Assembly: GCF_014842875.1 (NCBI RefSeq)
Contig: NZ_JACYXZ010000005.1
Span: forward strand, 171,269 to 235,268
From: Nocardioides donggukensis
Lineage (GTDB): Bacteria; Actinomycetota; Actinomycetes; Propionibacteriales; Nocardioidaceae
Direction of reading: 5' to 3'
Length of the DNA stretch: 64,000 nt
A program made the translations under genes and the position numbers. Under the pieces are notes generated by a model that saw nothing but the letters and a program-made list of their open reading frames with translations, made no database searches and was not told where the DNA came from. Below, piece by piece: positions 52,949-62,025 of the stretch (position 1 is the stretch's first letter; each line of letters starts with the position of its first letter).

Positions 52949-53464
52949 ATGGCTGAGTCCCCCGGGACACCCGAGACGTCGGTGTCAGCGGACGACGACG
53001 TCGACTTCGCGCTGGCCGCCTACCGCGAGGAGGGCGTCTGGGTGGTGCACGAGCTCGCCCACGAGGTCCTCGAGAACCTCGAGCACCTGGCCACCGCCCT
53101 GCGCCGCTTCCCCGGCGACTACGGCGCCCTGGCGATGATCGGCCTCGACGAGGACGTCTTCCTCATCGCCCGCGTCACCGGCCCGACCGTGCGGGTGCTG
53201 CTCTCCGACATCACCGCCGCCGACGAGTGGGACCTCGCCCGCACCGCCGTCGAGCACCTCGGCCTGCCCTTCCCGGAGGAGGACGACGACCAGGCGCCGG
53301 CCGGCGACCTCGACATCCTCGGCGACCTCGGGATGCACGCGATGGACATGGCGGTCCTCATCGACGACTACGACCTGTACCCCGACGAGATGCTCTCCGA
53401 CGTCGCCGGCCGGCTCGGCTTCGGCGCGGCCTTCGACGACCTGGTCGGGCTCACCTCTGCGTGA
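52949..53464 (+). CDS. TadA-associated protein
   Basis: 171 aa from the ATG at 52949 (GAGAGTGAGG ribosome-binding site). Acidic protein with ALAAYREEGVWVVHEL near the start, LLSDITAADEWDLA in the middle and a strongly acidic DLYPDEMLSDVAG end. It matches the actinobacterial 'tRNA adenosine deaminase-associated protein' always found before tadA. Translationally coupled to it (GTGA overlap). Function not established. Confidence 0.8.
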   Translation: MAESPGTPETSVSADDDVDFALAAYREEGVWVVHELAHEVLENLEHLATALRRFPGDYGALAMIGLDEDVFLIARVTGPTVRVLLSDITAADEWDLARTAVEHLGLPFPEEDDDQAPAGDLDILGDLGMHAMDMAVLIDDYDLYPDEMLSDVAGRLGFGAAFDDLVGLTSA

Positions 53465-53955
53465 GCGGTCCCCGTAGCGCCGCGGACCCCCCGGCCACCC
53501 CCACGACGTACGACGCGGCGATGCGGCACGCCCTGCACGAGGCCGAGTCGGCGCTCGCCACCGGCGACGTGCCCGTCGGTGCCGTCGTCCTCGACCCCGA
53601 CGGCGCCGTGGTCGGGCGCGGCCGCAACCTGCGCGAGGCCGACGGCGACCCGACCGCGCACGCCGAGGTGGTCGCCCTGCGTGAGGCGGCGCTGGCCCGC
53701 GGGGAGTGGCGACTGGACGGCTGCACGCTCGTGGTCACCCTGGAGCCGTGCACGATGTGCGCGGGCGCGCTGGTCCTCGCCCGGGTGGAGCGGCTGGTGT
53801 TCGGCGCCTACGACGACAAGGCCGGCGCGGTCGGCAGCCTCTGGGACGTGGTCCGCGACCGGCGGCTCAATCACCGCCCCGAGGTGTACGCCGGGGTGCT
53901 GGCCGCCGAGTCCACGGAGCTGCTGCACCGGTTCTTCGACGCCCACCGGGGCTGA
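53461..53955 (+). CDS. tadA: tRNA adenosine(34) deaminase
   Basis: 164 aa from the GTG at 53461. Deaminase zinc motif HAEVVAL (about 61-67) and PCTMCAGAL (about 90-98) with the catalytic Glu; substrate-loop residues RNLREADGDPTAHAE. Converts A34 to inosine in tRNA-Arg(ACG). A tRNA-Ser gene follows about 90 nt downstream. Confidence 0.95.
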   Translation: MSGPRSAADPPATPTTYDAAMRHALHEAESALATGDVPVGAVVLDPDGAVVGRGRNLREADGDPTAHAEVVALREAALARGEWRLDGCTLVVTLEPCTMCAGALVLARVERLVFGAYDDKAGAVGSLWDVVRDRRLNHRPEVYAGVLAAESTELLHRFFDAHRG

Positions 53956-54045
53956 CCGGGCGGCGCTCAGGCGGGCGACCAGACGGGCGACCGGGCTGGC
54001 GACCGGATTTCGGGTCGTAGCCGCCGGTCCGGTACATTCTCCGGC

Positions 54046-54135
54046 GGTGGCGTGTCCGAGCGGCCTAAGGAGAACGCCTCGAAAGCGTTTGTGGGTGCAA
54101 GCCCACCGAGGGTTCAAATCCCTCCGCCACCGCCA
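54046..54135 (+). tRNA. tRNA-Ser (CGA)
   Basis: Class II tRNA, 90 nt including encoded CCA. Acceptor GGTGGCG / CGCCACC, anticodon loop CT-CGA-AA closed by AACGC/GCGTT, a long variable arm (TGTGGGTGCAAGCCCACCG), and T loop GGTTCAAATCC. Anticodon CGA reads UCG. It lies directly after tadA and before the MgtE-N-like gene. Confidence 0.97.
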
Positions 54136-54158
54136 GGCGATGTCTCAGGACATCGGCG

Positions 54159-54191
54159 ACACCCGGACCCACGGATCGTGGGCTCGGGTGT
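54159..54191. terminator. Hairpin after the tRNA gene
   Basis: Stem ACACCCG...CGGGTGT extended by ACCCAC/GTGGG around GGATC. A smaller hairpin GATGTC-tcag-GACATC precedes it (54139-54154). Likely the end of the tRNA transcript and, in reverse, of the following gene. Confidence 0.5.
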
Positions 54192-54194
54192 TCG

Positions 54195-55028
54195 TCATTT
54201 CGGGGCGCCCGCCCGCACCTCGAGCGCCCGTCCGAGCATCGCCTCCGACTCCGGCCCGAGCAGCCCGGCGGCGGACGCCGCCTCGAACGAGCCGACCACC
54301 TCGGCGCCGACGTCGGCCGCGCGCTCGACCAGCCGGTCGAGGACCGCGGGGTCCAGCCGGGTGAGCAGCCGCTCGCCGTGCGACCACAGGCCCTCGTCCG
54401 CGACCTCGCCGAGCAGGGCGTCGAGCCGGGCGTCCGGGAGCTCGGCGACGACGCCGTGGATCCGCTCGTCCCACACCAGCAGCGGTGCCAGCTCCAGGAG
54501 GTCCCGAGAGGTGGCCGCCTCGACCGCGGCGACCAGGGCCTCGTCGGAGAGCGCCGGGACCAGCTCGGCCACGCCGGCGTACTCCTCGCGGTCGAACAGC
54601 GACCGCGCCGCCCGGCCGACCGCCTCGGGCGGGACGGCCTGGATGACGTCCTCCGAGCGGGAGGGGTCCAGCGCCAGGGCCAGCTCGGCGAGGTAGTCGG
54701 GGGAGAGCTGGACGGCCAGCGCCGCGGCGCGCGGCGGGTCCAGCAGCTCCGCGACCCGAGCCGCCATCCGCGGCGGCAGGAACCGCTCCGAGAGCTTGCC
54801 GGCGACGCCGCCCGGCAGCCTCCGGGTCAGGTCGGCGATGCCGGCGAACCGGTGTCGGGCGTGGCCGAAGAGGTGCTCGCTGACCAGCCCGTGCAGCATC
54901 CGCAGGTCCTCGTCGGGGAGCTCGGCGAGCCCGTCCAGCTCGGCGGCGTCCACGCCCAGCAGGCGCGCCAGGCGGCCGACCTGCCGGTCGGGCTCCGACG
55001 AGGGGGCGGGGGATCCCGCCGCGCTCAT
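54195..55028 (-). CDS. MgtE-N-like helical repeat protein
   Basis: 277 aa. Repeating helical pairs (ELLDPPRAAALAVQLSPDYL, ADEGLWSHGERLLTRLDP, LPDARLDALLGEVA) and a short acidic N-terminus recall the MgtE N-terminal superhelical domain or similar alpha-alpha repeats without a transporter part. Cytosolic; probably a scaffold or regulatory protein. Overlaps the next upstream gene by 4 bp. Confidence 0.6.
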   Translation of the reverse strand: MSAAGSPAPSSEPDRQVGRLARLLGVDAAELDGLAELPDEDLRMLHGLVSEHLFGHARHRFAGIADLTRRLPGGVAGKLSERFLPPRMAARVAELLDPPRAAALAVQLSPDYLAELALALDPSRSEDVIQAVPPEAVGRAARSLFDREEYAGVAELVPALSDEALVAAVEAATSRDLLELAPLLVWDERIHGVVAELPDARLDALLGEVADEGLWSHGERLLTRLDPAVLDRLVERAADVGAEVVGSFEAASAAGLLGPESEAMLGRALEVRAGAPK

Positions 55029-55231
55029 GCGCCCAACGCCTTGCGGACCGCGCCGCGCAACGGCAGCGGGACACCCTTCAGCGCGGCCCCGGTGGCCTCG
55101 GCCATCTCCGCGTCCTCCCGGGCCCGCGCGGCACGGACCAGGCTCGCGAGCCGGTCGCGCCGCTCCGGTGCCAGGGCCAGGACGCTCGCCGGCACATCGG
55201 GGCCGAGCAGGTCGGTCAGCTCGTCGGGCAT
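55025..55231 (-). CDS. Small helical protein
   Basis: 68 aa; ATG at 55231, 4-bp overlap with the following gene. MPDELTDLLGPDVPASVLAL and two helices with RRDRLASLVRAARARED. Probably translationally coupled to the helical-repeat protein. No family recognised. Confidence 0.6.
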   Translation of the reverse strand: MPDELTDLLGPDVPASVLALAPERRDRLASLVRAARAREDAEMAEATGAALKGVPLPLRGAVRKALGA

Positions 55232-55317
55232 CGGTCCTCCGGGTGCGGTGGCGGCGGTGTGCGGTGGCGGCGGTCGAGGTGAAGCGTAGGTGCTGCCCGG
55301 TCCCGGCCGGACAAGGT

Positions 55318-55689
55318 TCAGCGCAGCGGTGCGCGGCAGAGCGCCACCAGCTCGCCGGGACGCTCGCCCAGATGCACCGACCAGCCCCGGTCGAAGCTGA
55401 CCTGGCGGACCCTCCCGTCGGGCGTCCGGATCAGGGTGGAGGCCGGGATCGCGTCGCCGGGCAGGCCGCTCGCGGAGCAGCGCAGGTCGGCCATCAGCTG
55501 GGTCGTCGGGTCGATGCCGCCCCGCACCGGCGGCGCCGGGACGTCCGGCAAGACATCCTGGGTCAGGACGGCCACCGCGAACGAGGCCGCCACGGCGAGG
55601 GTGAAGGCGACAGCCCGTCCGGCCGCTCCGGCGACCGAGCGCCGCAGCCCCGAGGGCCGTCGGTGCAGCGGCGGACGGACGGCGTCCAT
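55318..55689 (-). CDS. Small membrane-anchored protein
   Basis: 123 aa from the ATG at 55689. One transmembrane helix (AVAFTLAVAASFAVAVL, about 28-44), then an extracytoplasmic domain with two cysteines (LRCSAS, VALCRAPLR) that could be disulfide-bonded. No family recognised. Placed before a divergent MoxR gene. Confidence 0.6.
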   Translation of the reverse strand: MDAVRPPLHRRPSGLRRSVAGAAGRAVAFTLAVAASFAVAVLTQDVLPDVPAPPVRGGIDPTTQLMADLRCSASGLPGDAIPASTLIRTPDGRVRQVSFDRGWSVHLGERPGELVALCRAPLR

Positions 55690-55830
55690 CACGGCTTCCT
55701 CACCCCGACCCCCGTCGTCGTGCGGCCCGGTCCGGGCGGGTCCCGTGCCGGCCGCTCTCCGGGTGCAACGAGGCAGCGTGAGCCAGGTCACGCCGTCCTC
55801 CGGCCCGGGGGTCGGGCCGACGCCGGCGAC

Positions 55831-55836
55831 TATGCT
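55831..55836 (+). promoter_or_regulatory. Leaderless -10 element (TATGCT) of the MoxR operon
   Basis: TATGCT ends exactly 6 nt before the GTG at 55843, and no ribosome-binding site is visible. Confidence 0.5.
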
Positions 55837-55842
55837 CGCGCG

Positions 55843-56736
55843 GTGACCTCCCCAGCGACGCCGGCCACCGACTGGTTCTCCTCACCGGCGGAGGCCCTGA
55901 GCCGCCTCGGCGAGCAGGGGTACCTCGGGGGCGCGGCGACCGGCACCACGGCGTACCTCGCGGGCGCCCTGGGCAAGCCGCTGCTCGTGGAGGGCCCGGC
56001 CGGGGTCGGCAAGACCGAGCTGGCGAAGGCCGTGGCCGCCAGCACGGGGGCGAGCCTGGTGCGGCTCCAGTGCTACGAGGGGCTCGACGAGGCGCGGGCG
56101 CTCTACGAGTGGAACTACAAGAAGCAGCTCCTGCGGATCCAGGCGGTTGGCAACGACACGGCCTGGGAGCAGACCCACGACGACATCTTCACCGAGGAGT
56201 TCCTGCTCACCCGGCCGCTGCTCGCCGCGATCCGGGCCGACGAGCCGACCGTGATGCTCATCGACGAGGTCGACAAGACCGACTTCGAGGTCGAGGGGCT
56301 GCTGCTCGAGGTGCTCTCCGACTTCCAGGTGACGATCCCCGAGCTGGGCACGGTCGCCGCGACCCGGCGGCCGTTCGTCGTGCTCACCTCCAACGCCACC
56401 CGCGAGCTGTCCGAGGCGGTCAAGCGGCGCTGCCTCTACCTGCACCTAGACTACCCCGACGAGCAGCGCGAGCGCGAGATCCTGCTCGCCCGGGTCCCGG
56501 AGCTGCCCAAGCAGCTGGCCGCCGAGGTGGTCGCGGTGATCGCCCGGCTCCGCGAGCTGGACCTGAAGAAGTCGCCGTCGATCGCCGAGAGCGTCGACTG
56601 GGCGCGCACCCTACTGGCGCTCGAGATCGGCACGCTCGACCCGGCCTCCATCGAGCGGACCCTGGGCGTCGTGCTCAAGCACGCCTCCGACCAGGACCGC
56701 GCCGCGCGCGAGCTCAAGCTGCACCGGGTCCCCTGA
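55843..56736 (+). CDS. MoxR family AAA+ ATPase
   Basis: 297 aa from the GTG at 55843. Walker A EGPAGVGKTELAKA (about 48-61), Walker B VMLIDEVDKTD, sensor LTSNATREL. The YEGLDEARALYEWNYKKQLL motif is typical of the CoxD/MoxR branch paired with vWA proteins. It serves as a chaperone for metal-centre insertion or complex assembly. Stop overlaps the ATG of the next gene. Confidence 0.9.
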   Translation: MTSPATPATDWFSSPAEALSRLGEQGYLGGAATGTTAYLAGALGKPLLVEGPAGVGKTELAKAVAASTGASLVRLQCYEGLDEARALYEWNYKKQLLRIQAVGNDTAWEQTHDDIFTEEFLLTRPLLAAIRADEPTVMLIDEVDKTDFEVEGLLLEVLSDFQVTIPELGTVAATRRPFVVLTSNATRELSEAVKRRCLYLHLDYPDEQREREILLARVPELPKQLAAEVVAVIARLRELDLKKSPSIAESVDWARTLLALEIGTLDPASIERTLGVVLKHASDQDRAARELKLHRVP

Positions 56737-58133
56737 TGGCCCTGCTCGACCGGCACATCGGGTTCGTCGAGGCGCTGCGCGGCGCCGGCGTACCGGTGTC
56801 GCTGGCCGAGGACATCGACGCCGCGACCGCGCTCACGACGGTCGGGTGGGGGGACCGCGAGACCGTGCGCGCGACGTACGCCGCGACGCTGTGCAAGCGG
56901 CAGGCGCACCGTGGCAGCTTCGACGCGCTGTTCGACCTGTGGTTCCCCGCGCTGGTCGGGGACGGGAGGACGGGGGCCGCCGACGACCCCGAGTACGCCG
57001 AGGCGGAGGGCCCGCGCGACACCGGCCCGGCGCTGGACGACTTCCGGGAGCGGCTGGTCGCTGCCCTGGCCGTGGAGGGCCAGGCCGGCCAGCAGGGTGG
57101 GCCGGACGCCGCCGCGGACCTCGCGATCGAGGCCATCGGCCGGTTCGGCGCGATGCCCGGCCGGGCCCCGGGCCTGTCGAGCTGGAGCGCCTACCAGGCC
57201 CTGAAGCGGATCGACGCCGACGGCCTGGTGGACCGGATCGTCGCCGCCCTCGTGGCCGGCGGCACCGACGAGTCGGCCGCCCAGCGGCGGGCCCAGAGCG
57301 GCACCGCGGCGTTCCGGCGCGCGGTCGAGGAGGACGCCCGGCGTCGCATCGCCGAGGAGAAGGGCCCGCAGCACGTCGCCGAGACGGCATTGCGGCCGAC
57401 CGTCGACCGGATCGACTTCCTCGGGGCCCGGCGCGGCGAGCTGGAGGACATGCGCCGCCAGATCCACCCGCTGGCGCGGCGGCTGGCCACCCGGCTCACC
57501 CAGGAGCACCACGCGCACCGCCGCGGGCCGCTCGACTTCCGGCGCACGGTCCGCGCGTCGATGTCCACCGGCGGGGTGCCGATCACCACCCACCACCGGC
57601 CCAAGCGGCCGCACCGCACCGACCTCGTGGTGCTCTGCGACGTCAGCGGCTCGGTGGCGAACTTCGCCCAGTTCACGCTGCTGCTCGTCTACGCGCTGCG
57701 CGACCAGTTCACCAAGGTCAGGGCGTTCACCTTCGTCGACCAGGTGCACGAGGTGACGGCGTACTTCCGACCCGGCGCCGACGCCGGCGACGTGCTCGCC
57801 GACCTCGCGGCCAGTGCCCGGCACGCGGCCCTGTTCGGCCGGACCAACTACGGCCGCGCGTTCGCGAAGTTCGCCGAGGAGCACGCCGACGCGCTCGGGC
57901 CGCGCACCTCGCTGCTCGTGCTCGGCGACGCGCGCTCCAACTACAGCGACCTCGGCGTCGACACCTTCGCCGAGATGGTGGAGGGCTGCCGGCACGCGTG
58001 GTGGCTGAACCCGGAGCACCGACGCAACTGGGGGAGCGGCGACTCCGCGGCGCTCGCGTACGGCGAGGTGGTGCCGATGGTCGAGTGCCGAAACCTGACC
58101 CAGCTCGGGGAGTTCGTGCACGACATCGTGTGA
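56736..58133 (+). CDS. VWA domain protein (CoxE-like)
   Basis: 465 aa. N-terminal helical part, then a von Willebrand A domain with the metal-site motif LCDVSGSVANFAQ (about 303-315) and T/D contacts (LFGRTNYGRAF, LVLGDARSNYSD). Companion of the preceding MoxR ATPase; such pairs assemble or activate metalloenzymes, as in Cox operons, though no CO dehydrogenase is nearby. Confidence 0.88.
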   Translation: MALLDRHIGFVEALRGAGVPVSLAEDIDAATALTTVGWGDRETVRATYAATLCKRQAHRGSFDALFDLWFPALVGDGRTGAADDPEYAEAEGPRDTGPALDDFRERLVAALAVEGQAGQQGGPDAAADLAIEAIGRFGAMPGRAPGLSSWSAYQALKRIDADGLVDRIVAALVAGGTDESAAQRRAQSGTAAFRRAVEEDARRRIAEEKGPQHVAETALRPTVDRIDFLGARRGELEDMRRQIHPLARRLATRLTQEHHAHRRGPLDFRRTVRASMSTGGVPITTHHRPKRPHRTDLVVLCDVSGSVANFAQFTLLLVYALRDQFTKVRAFTFVDQVHEVTAYFRPGADAGDVLADLAASARHAALFGRTNYGRAFAKFAEEHADALGPRTSLLVLGDARSNYSDLGVDTFAEMVEGCRHAWWLNPEHRRNWGSGDSAALAYGEVVPMVECRNLTQLGEFVHDIV

Positions 58134-58232
58134 TCGGACCGGCTCCGGCGGCGACACCAGCGACGGGTCGAGGTAACCGGGAGGCGGGACGGTCGTTGGT
58201 CCCTGCGAGCAGCCGTCTGCGAAAGGTCGTCC

Positions 58233-59486
58233 ATGCGCCTCCGTCCCTCCCGCCTCGCCGCCGCGGTGGCGGCGCTCGTCGCCGGCACCCTCCTGCCGGC
58301 CGCACCCGCGAGCGCAGCCGGGGACGACCAGCAGCCGGTGGGCGACGTCCGCCCGGTCGTCTACGTCGGCAACAACTGGGCCGGCACCGCGGACCTCATC
58401 GCCCCCGGCTCGTTCCGGCGGCTGGCGCGGGTCGACATCGTGCCCGACAAGGCCGAGCGGCTCGCCGAGATCTGGGCCAGCCCGGACCGGCTCGCCTACT
58501 ACCTGGCGATCCAGCAGGCGATCGGCGAGGGCAACGACCAGTACGTCGACGACATGTACTCCACCAACAACGGCAAGCGGCTGATCGTCTCCCGCCCCAG
58601 CTTCGCCGACGTGGTCGCGATCAGCCTGCGCAGCAAGGAGATCGTCTGGCGGTTCGCGGTCGACGGCTACCGCTCCGACCACATGGCGATCTCCCCGGAC
58701 GGCAGGCGGGTGGCCGTCAGCGCCAGCACCGGGAACGTCGTGCACGTGCTGCGCACCCGGGACGGCAAGGAGGTCGGCAGCTTCGAGAGCGGCGGCTCCC
58801 CGCACGAGAACGTCTACTTCGACGGCGGCCGCAGGCTGCTGCACGCCAGCATCGGCTCGGTCTACACCCCGCTCGACCAGCCGGAGCTGGACGACACGAA
58901 GGACGAGCGGGTCTTCCAGGTCGTCGACACCGCCACCCACGAGGTGATCCGCACCATCGACGTCCGCAAGGCGCTGGACGACCGCGGCCTGGACCGGGTC
59001 AGTCATGCGGTCCGGCCGCTGACGCTCTCGCCGGACGCCCGGTTCGTCTACTTCCAGGTCTCGTTCTTCCACGGCTTCCTCGAGATGAACCTGCGGACCG
59101 GGAGGATCACCCGGGTCCGCCGGCTGCCGGACCTGGTGCCGGACACCCCCCGCGAGGCGTACCTGCTCGACTCGGCGCACCACGGCATCGCCATGAACCC
59201 GGACGGCACCGACCTCTGCGTGGCCGGGACCATGTCCGACTACGCCACCGTCGTGGACCGCCGGACGATGGAGCGGGGTCGGCTGCTCAAGGGCGGCGAG
59301 AAGCCCTACTGGGTGACGCCGAGCGCCGACGGCGAGCACTGCTACATCTCCTGGAGCGGCAGCGACACCGTCTCCCGGATCTCTTACCGCACCGGCCGGA
59401 TCGACGACACGGTGCCGGTCGGCGACCACCCGCAGCGGATCCGCAACGGCTTCCTGGCACGGGGGTTCCTCACACACCTGCGCTGA
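58233..59486 (+). CDS. Secreted YncE-type beta-propeller protein
   Basis: 417 aa with signal peptide (MRLRPSRLAAAVAALVAGTL, cleavage after APASAAG). Seven-blade repeat-like segments: VVYVGNNWAGTADLIAPG, ISPDGRRVAVSASTGNVVHV, LTLSPDARFVYFQVS, MNPDGTDLCVAGTM. Likely a YncE/LVIVD-like propeller in the envelope. Substrate or partner unknown. Confidence 0.8.
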   Translation: MRLRPSRLAAAVAALVAGTLLPAAPASAAGDDQQPVGDVRPVVYVGNNWAGTADLIAPGSFRRLARVDIVPDKAERLAEIWASPDRLAYYLAIQQAIGEGNDQYVDDMYSTNNGKRLIVSRPSFADVVAISLRSKEIVWRFAVDGYRSDHMAISPDGRRVAVSASTGNVVHVLRTRDGKEVGSFESGGSPHENVYFDGGRRLLHASIGSVYTPLDQPELDDTKDERVFQVVDTATHEVIRTIDVRKALDDRGLDRVSHAVRPLTLSPDARFVYFQVSFFHGFLEMNLRTGRITRVRRLPDLVPDTPREAYLLDSAHHGIAMNPDGTDLCVAGTMSDYATVVDRRTMERGRLLKGGEKPYWVTPSADGEHCYISWSGSDTVSRISYRTGRIDDTVPVGDHPQRIRNGFLARGFLTHLR

Positions 59487-59562
59487 CGGATCGTGCTCGA
59501 CGGACCGCTAGAATCCAGGGGCAGCAACGCCCGGTGAGTCCGCAGCACCCCCGACGAGAGAG

Positions 59563-61083
59563 GTGCCCTTGACGTTCGACGTCGAGCAGCTCGACACGTT
59601 CCTGCTGCTGGGCTCCGCGGTCACGTTGCTGGCGATCCTCGCCGTCCGCGTCTCGTCCCGGGCCGGTCTCCCCTCGCTGCTGATCTACCTCTTCATGGGC
59701 GTGCTCCTCGGCGAGGCCGGCTTCGGCATCGACTTCGAGGACGCCAACATGGCGCACGCGCTCGGCTTCGCGGCGCTGGTGCTGATCCTGGCCGAGGGCG
59801 GTCTGACCACGCACTGGGACGAGATCCGCCCGCAGATGCGCATGGGGGCGGCGCTGGCCAGCGTGGGGGTCACGGTCAGCGTCGCGGTGATGGCGGTCGG
59901 CTCGCACTACCTGCTCGGGCTCACCTGGGAGACCGCCGTCCTGCTGGGTGCGGTCTGCTCGGCGACCGACGCCGCGGCGGTGTTCTCGGTGCTGCGCGTG
60001 GTGCCGCTGCCGCGCCGGATCACCGGCGTCCTGGAGGCCGAGTCCGGGCTCAACGACGCGCCGACGGTGGTGCTGGTCACCCTGGTCTCCAGCGGCGCCT
60101 GGCTGGACCACGGGCCGCTCGCCATCGCGGGGATCATCCTGTTCGAGCTGGTCGCGGGCGTGCTGATCGGCCTGGCGATCGGCTTCGGAGGCGCCTGGGT
60201 GATGCGCCGCGCGGCGCTGCCCTCCTCGGGCCTCTACCCGCTGGCGATCCTGTCCCTCGCCGTGGTCGCGTACGCCGCCGGGTCGGCCGCGCACGCCTCG
60301 GGCTTCGCCGCCGTGTACGTCGCGGCGCTGGTGCTCGGCAACGCGGAGCTGCCGCACCGGCAGGCGACCAAGTCGTTCTCCGAGGGTGTCGCGTGGCTGG
60401 CCCAGATCGGGCTGTTCGTCATGCTCGGCCTGCTGCTCTCGCCCGGCCGGATCTCGCTCGACATCGTCGGCACCGCGATCGCCGCCGGACTGCTGCTGAC
60501 CCTCGTCGCCCGCCCGCTGTCGGTGCTGGTCAGCGCGGTGGTGCTGCCGATGCCACCCCGCGAGCTGGCGTTCGTCTCCTGGGCCGGCCTGCGTGGGGCG
60601 GTGCCGATCGTGTTCACCACGATCCCGCTCTCCGAGGGGGTCGCCGGCGCCGCCAAGCTCTTCGACATCGTGTTCGTGATGGTCGTGATCTACACCGTGC
60701 TCACCGGCCCGACCCTGCCGTCCGTGGCGCGCCTGCTCCGGGTGGCCAGACGCTCCGAGCCCCGCGACCTCGACGTCGAAGCCGCCCCGCTGGACCGCGT
60801 CGCCGCCGACCTCCTGCAGGTCACGATCAGCCCGGTCTCCCGGATGCACGGGGTGGAGGTCGGCGAGCTGAGACTGCCGGCGGGCGCCTCGGTGGCGCTG
60901 GTGATCCGGAACACGGAGACCCTGGTGCCCGAGCGGCGTACCGTCCTGCGCCGCGGCGACGAGCTGTTGGTCGTGACGCCGCGCCGGGTGCGGCTGAAGA
61001 CCGAGGAGCGGCTGCGACAGGTCTCGCGGGGCGGTCGGCTGGCCCAGTGGCTGGGCACCGACCCCGAGCCCACCGACGGCTGA
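59563..61083 (+). CDS. CPA1-type cation/proton antiporter with TrkA-C domain
   Basis: 506 aa from the GTG at 59563; TTG at 59569 (with GAGAGG upstream) is an alternative. About 12 helices with the ion-site residues in GAVCSATDAAAVFSVLRVV (about 129-147), then a cytoplasmic TrkA_C domain (about 415-490: DLLQVTISPVSRMHGVEV). Typical of NhaP2/CvrA K+/H+ antiporters, which control cytoplasmic K+ and pH. A -10-like TAGAAT lies about 50 nt upstream. Confidence 0.88.
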   Translation: MPLTFDVEQLDTFLLLGSAVTLLAILAVRVSSRAGLPSLLIYLFMGVLLGEAGFGIDFEDANMAHALGFAALVLILAEGGLTTHWDEIRPQMRMGAALASVGVTVSVAVMAVGSHYLLGLTWETAVLLGAVCSATDAAAVFSVLRVVPLPRRITGVLEAESGLNDAPTVVLVTLVSSGAWLDHGPLAIAGIILFELVAGVLIGLAIGFGGAWVMRRAALPSSGLYPLAILSLAVVAYAAGSAAHASGFAAVYVAALVLGNAELPHRQATKSFSEGVAWLAQIGLFVMLGLLLSPGRISLDIVGTAIAAGLLLTLVARPLSVLVSAVVLPMPPRELAFVSWAGLRGAVPIVFTTIPLSEGVAGAAKLFDIVFVMVVIYTVLTGPTLPSVARLLRVARRSEPRDLDVEAAPLDRVAADLLQVTISPVSRMHGVEVGELRLPAGASVALVIRNTETLVPERRTVLRRGDELLVVTPRRVRLKTEERLRQVSRGGRLAQWLGTDPEPTDG

Positions 61084-61110
61084 GCCAGGGGCCAGCCGGG
61101 GCCGGTCGGG

Positions 61111-61126
61111 GCCGGCCATGGCCGGC
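61111..61126. terminator. Short palindrome between convergent genes
   Basis: GCCGGCCATGGCCGGC is a perfect 16-bp palindrome in a GC-rich spacer between the antiporter and the LytR_C gene. It may help end both transcripts. Confidence 0.3.
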
Positions 61127-61154
61127 GTACGGCTGGGCCGCGGGTGCGGGGCGG

Positions 61155-61679
61155 TCAGCCCACGTCGGCGGGCGGGCTGCAGATCGAGGTCGCCTTCTTG
61201 GCGGCCAGCTTGCGCTTGCCCTTCGGCAGCGACCCGAGGTCGTCGCCCACGAGCACCATGATCCCGGGGCCGAGGGCGTCCTTGTTGGTCTTGATCGGCG
61301 TGCCCTTGCCGAGGTGGGTGGCCACGAGGCGGGCGGCCGGGTTGACCGGGCCGTCGACCCACACCTGGGCCCGGACGATGCCGGTCTCGCGGGGGGCGTT
61401 GTCGCGCTCGGCGGGGACGAAGCCGCGGTTCTCCAGCGCGTTGCTGATCTTGCTCGCCTGACCGGCCCGCGAGCCGGCGTTGAAGACGCTCACCACCACG
61501 TCGCGCGGGCGCACCTTCTCGCCCTTGTCGACGTCGCGGTCCTCGCAGACGGGGGGCTCGGAGGCGATCGGGTCGTCGGGGAGCTCGGCCGTCAGCGCCC
61601 GGAAGCCCAGCAGCACCGCGACCAGGCAGAGCATGACCAGCACCCCGAGGGTGATCGCCGAGACGGCGCGCCGATCCAT
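61155..61679 (-). CDS. LytR_C domain membrane protein
   Basis: 174 aa from the ATG at 61679. One N-terminal helix (ITLGVLVMLCLVAVLLGFRA), then a LytR_C (DUF) domain: VVVSVFNAGSRAGQASKISN, MVLVGDDLGSLPKGK. These proteins face the cell wall and may act in lipid or glycopolymer processes. Overlaps the stop of the next gene. Confidence 0.8.
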   Translation of the reverse strand: MDRRAVSAITLGVLVMLCLVAVLLGFRALTAELPDDPIASEPPVCEDRDVDKGEKVRPRDVVVSVFNAGSRAGQASKISNALENRGFVPAERDNAPRETGIVRAQVWVDGPVNPAARLVATHLGKGTPIKTNKDALGPGIMVLVGDDLGSLPKGKRKLAAKKATSICSPPADVG

Positions 61680-61975
61680 CAGCCCTCCATCACGTGGACG
61701 CGGGCGTGCAGGACGTTGCGCTGGTGCAGCGCGGCCCGCAGGGCCCGGTGCAGCCCGTCCTCGAGGTAGAGCTCGCCGCGCCACTCGACCACGTGGGCGA
61801 ACAGGTCGCCGTAGAACGTGCCGTCCTCGTCCAGCAGGGTCGCCAGCTGCAGCGTGTCCTTGGTGGTGGTCAGCTCGTCCAGCCGGACCTGGCGAGGAGC
61901 AACGTCCGCCCAGGCGCGCGACGTCAGGCCGTGCTCCGGGTAGGGGCGGCCGTCGCTCACGCGCTTGAAGATCAC
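61679..61975 (-). CDS. Small protein annotated as VapB-like in actinobacteria
   Basis: 98 aa from the GTG at 61975 with TATAGT (61982-61987) 6 nt upstream: a leaderless start. Conserved features: MIFKRVSDGRPYPEHGLTSR, DELTTTKDTLQLATLLDED, YLEDGLHRALRAALHQRNVL. Widely conserved in actinobacteria and often labelled a VapB-family antitoxin, but no PIN toxin gene is adjacent, and the LytR_C neighbour is constant, so the label is doubtful. Confidence 0.7.
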   Translation of the reverse strand: MIFKRVSDGRPYPEHGLTSRAWADVAPRQVRLDELTTTKDTLQLATLLDEDGTFYGDLFAHVVEWRGELYLEDGLHRALRAALHQRNVLHARVHVMEG

Positions 61976-62025
61976 GTGGCGACTATAACCAGCGCTCCAC
62001 GGCGGGGGCTGGCTAGTGTTCCGTC

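Noticed and set aside
54052..54696. Plus-strand frame starting within the tRNA gene
   Set aside because: Overlaps tRNA-Ser and lies antisense to the MgtE-N-like gene; Ser/Arg-rich shadow composition.
56451..59477. 1008-aa open frame on the minus strand
   Set aside because: Antisense to MoxR, CoxE and the beta-propeller genes, which have clear motifs; no motif in the antisense frame.
59501..59562. Possible riboswitch before the antiporter gene
   Set aside because: The text ccggtgagtccgcagc hints at a cobalamin-type core, but the other conserved boxes are absent and the stretch is too short.
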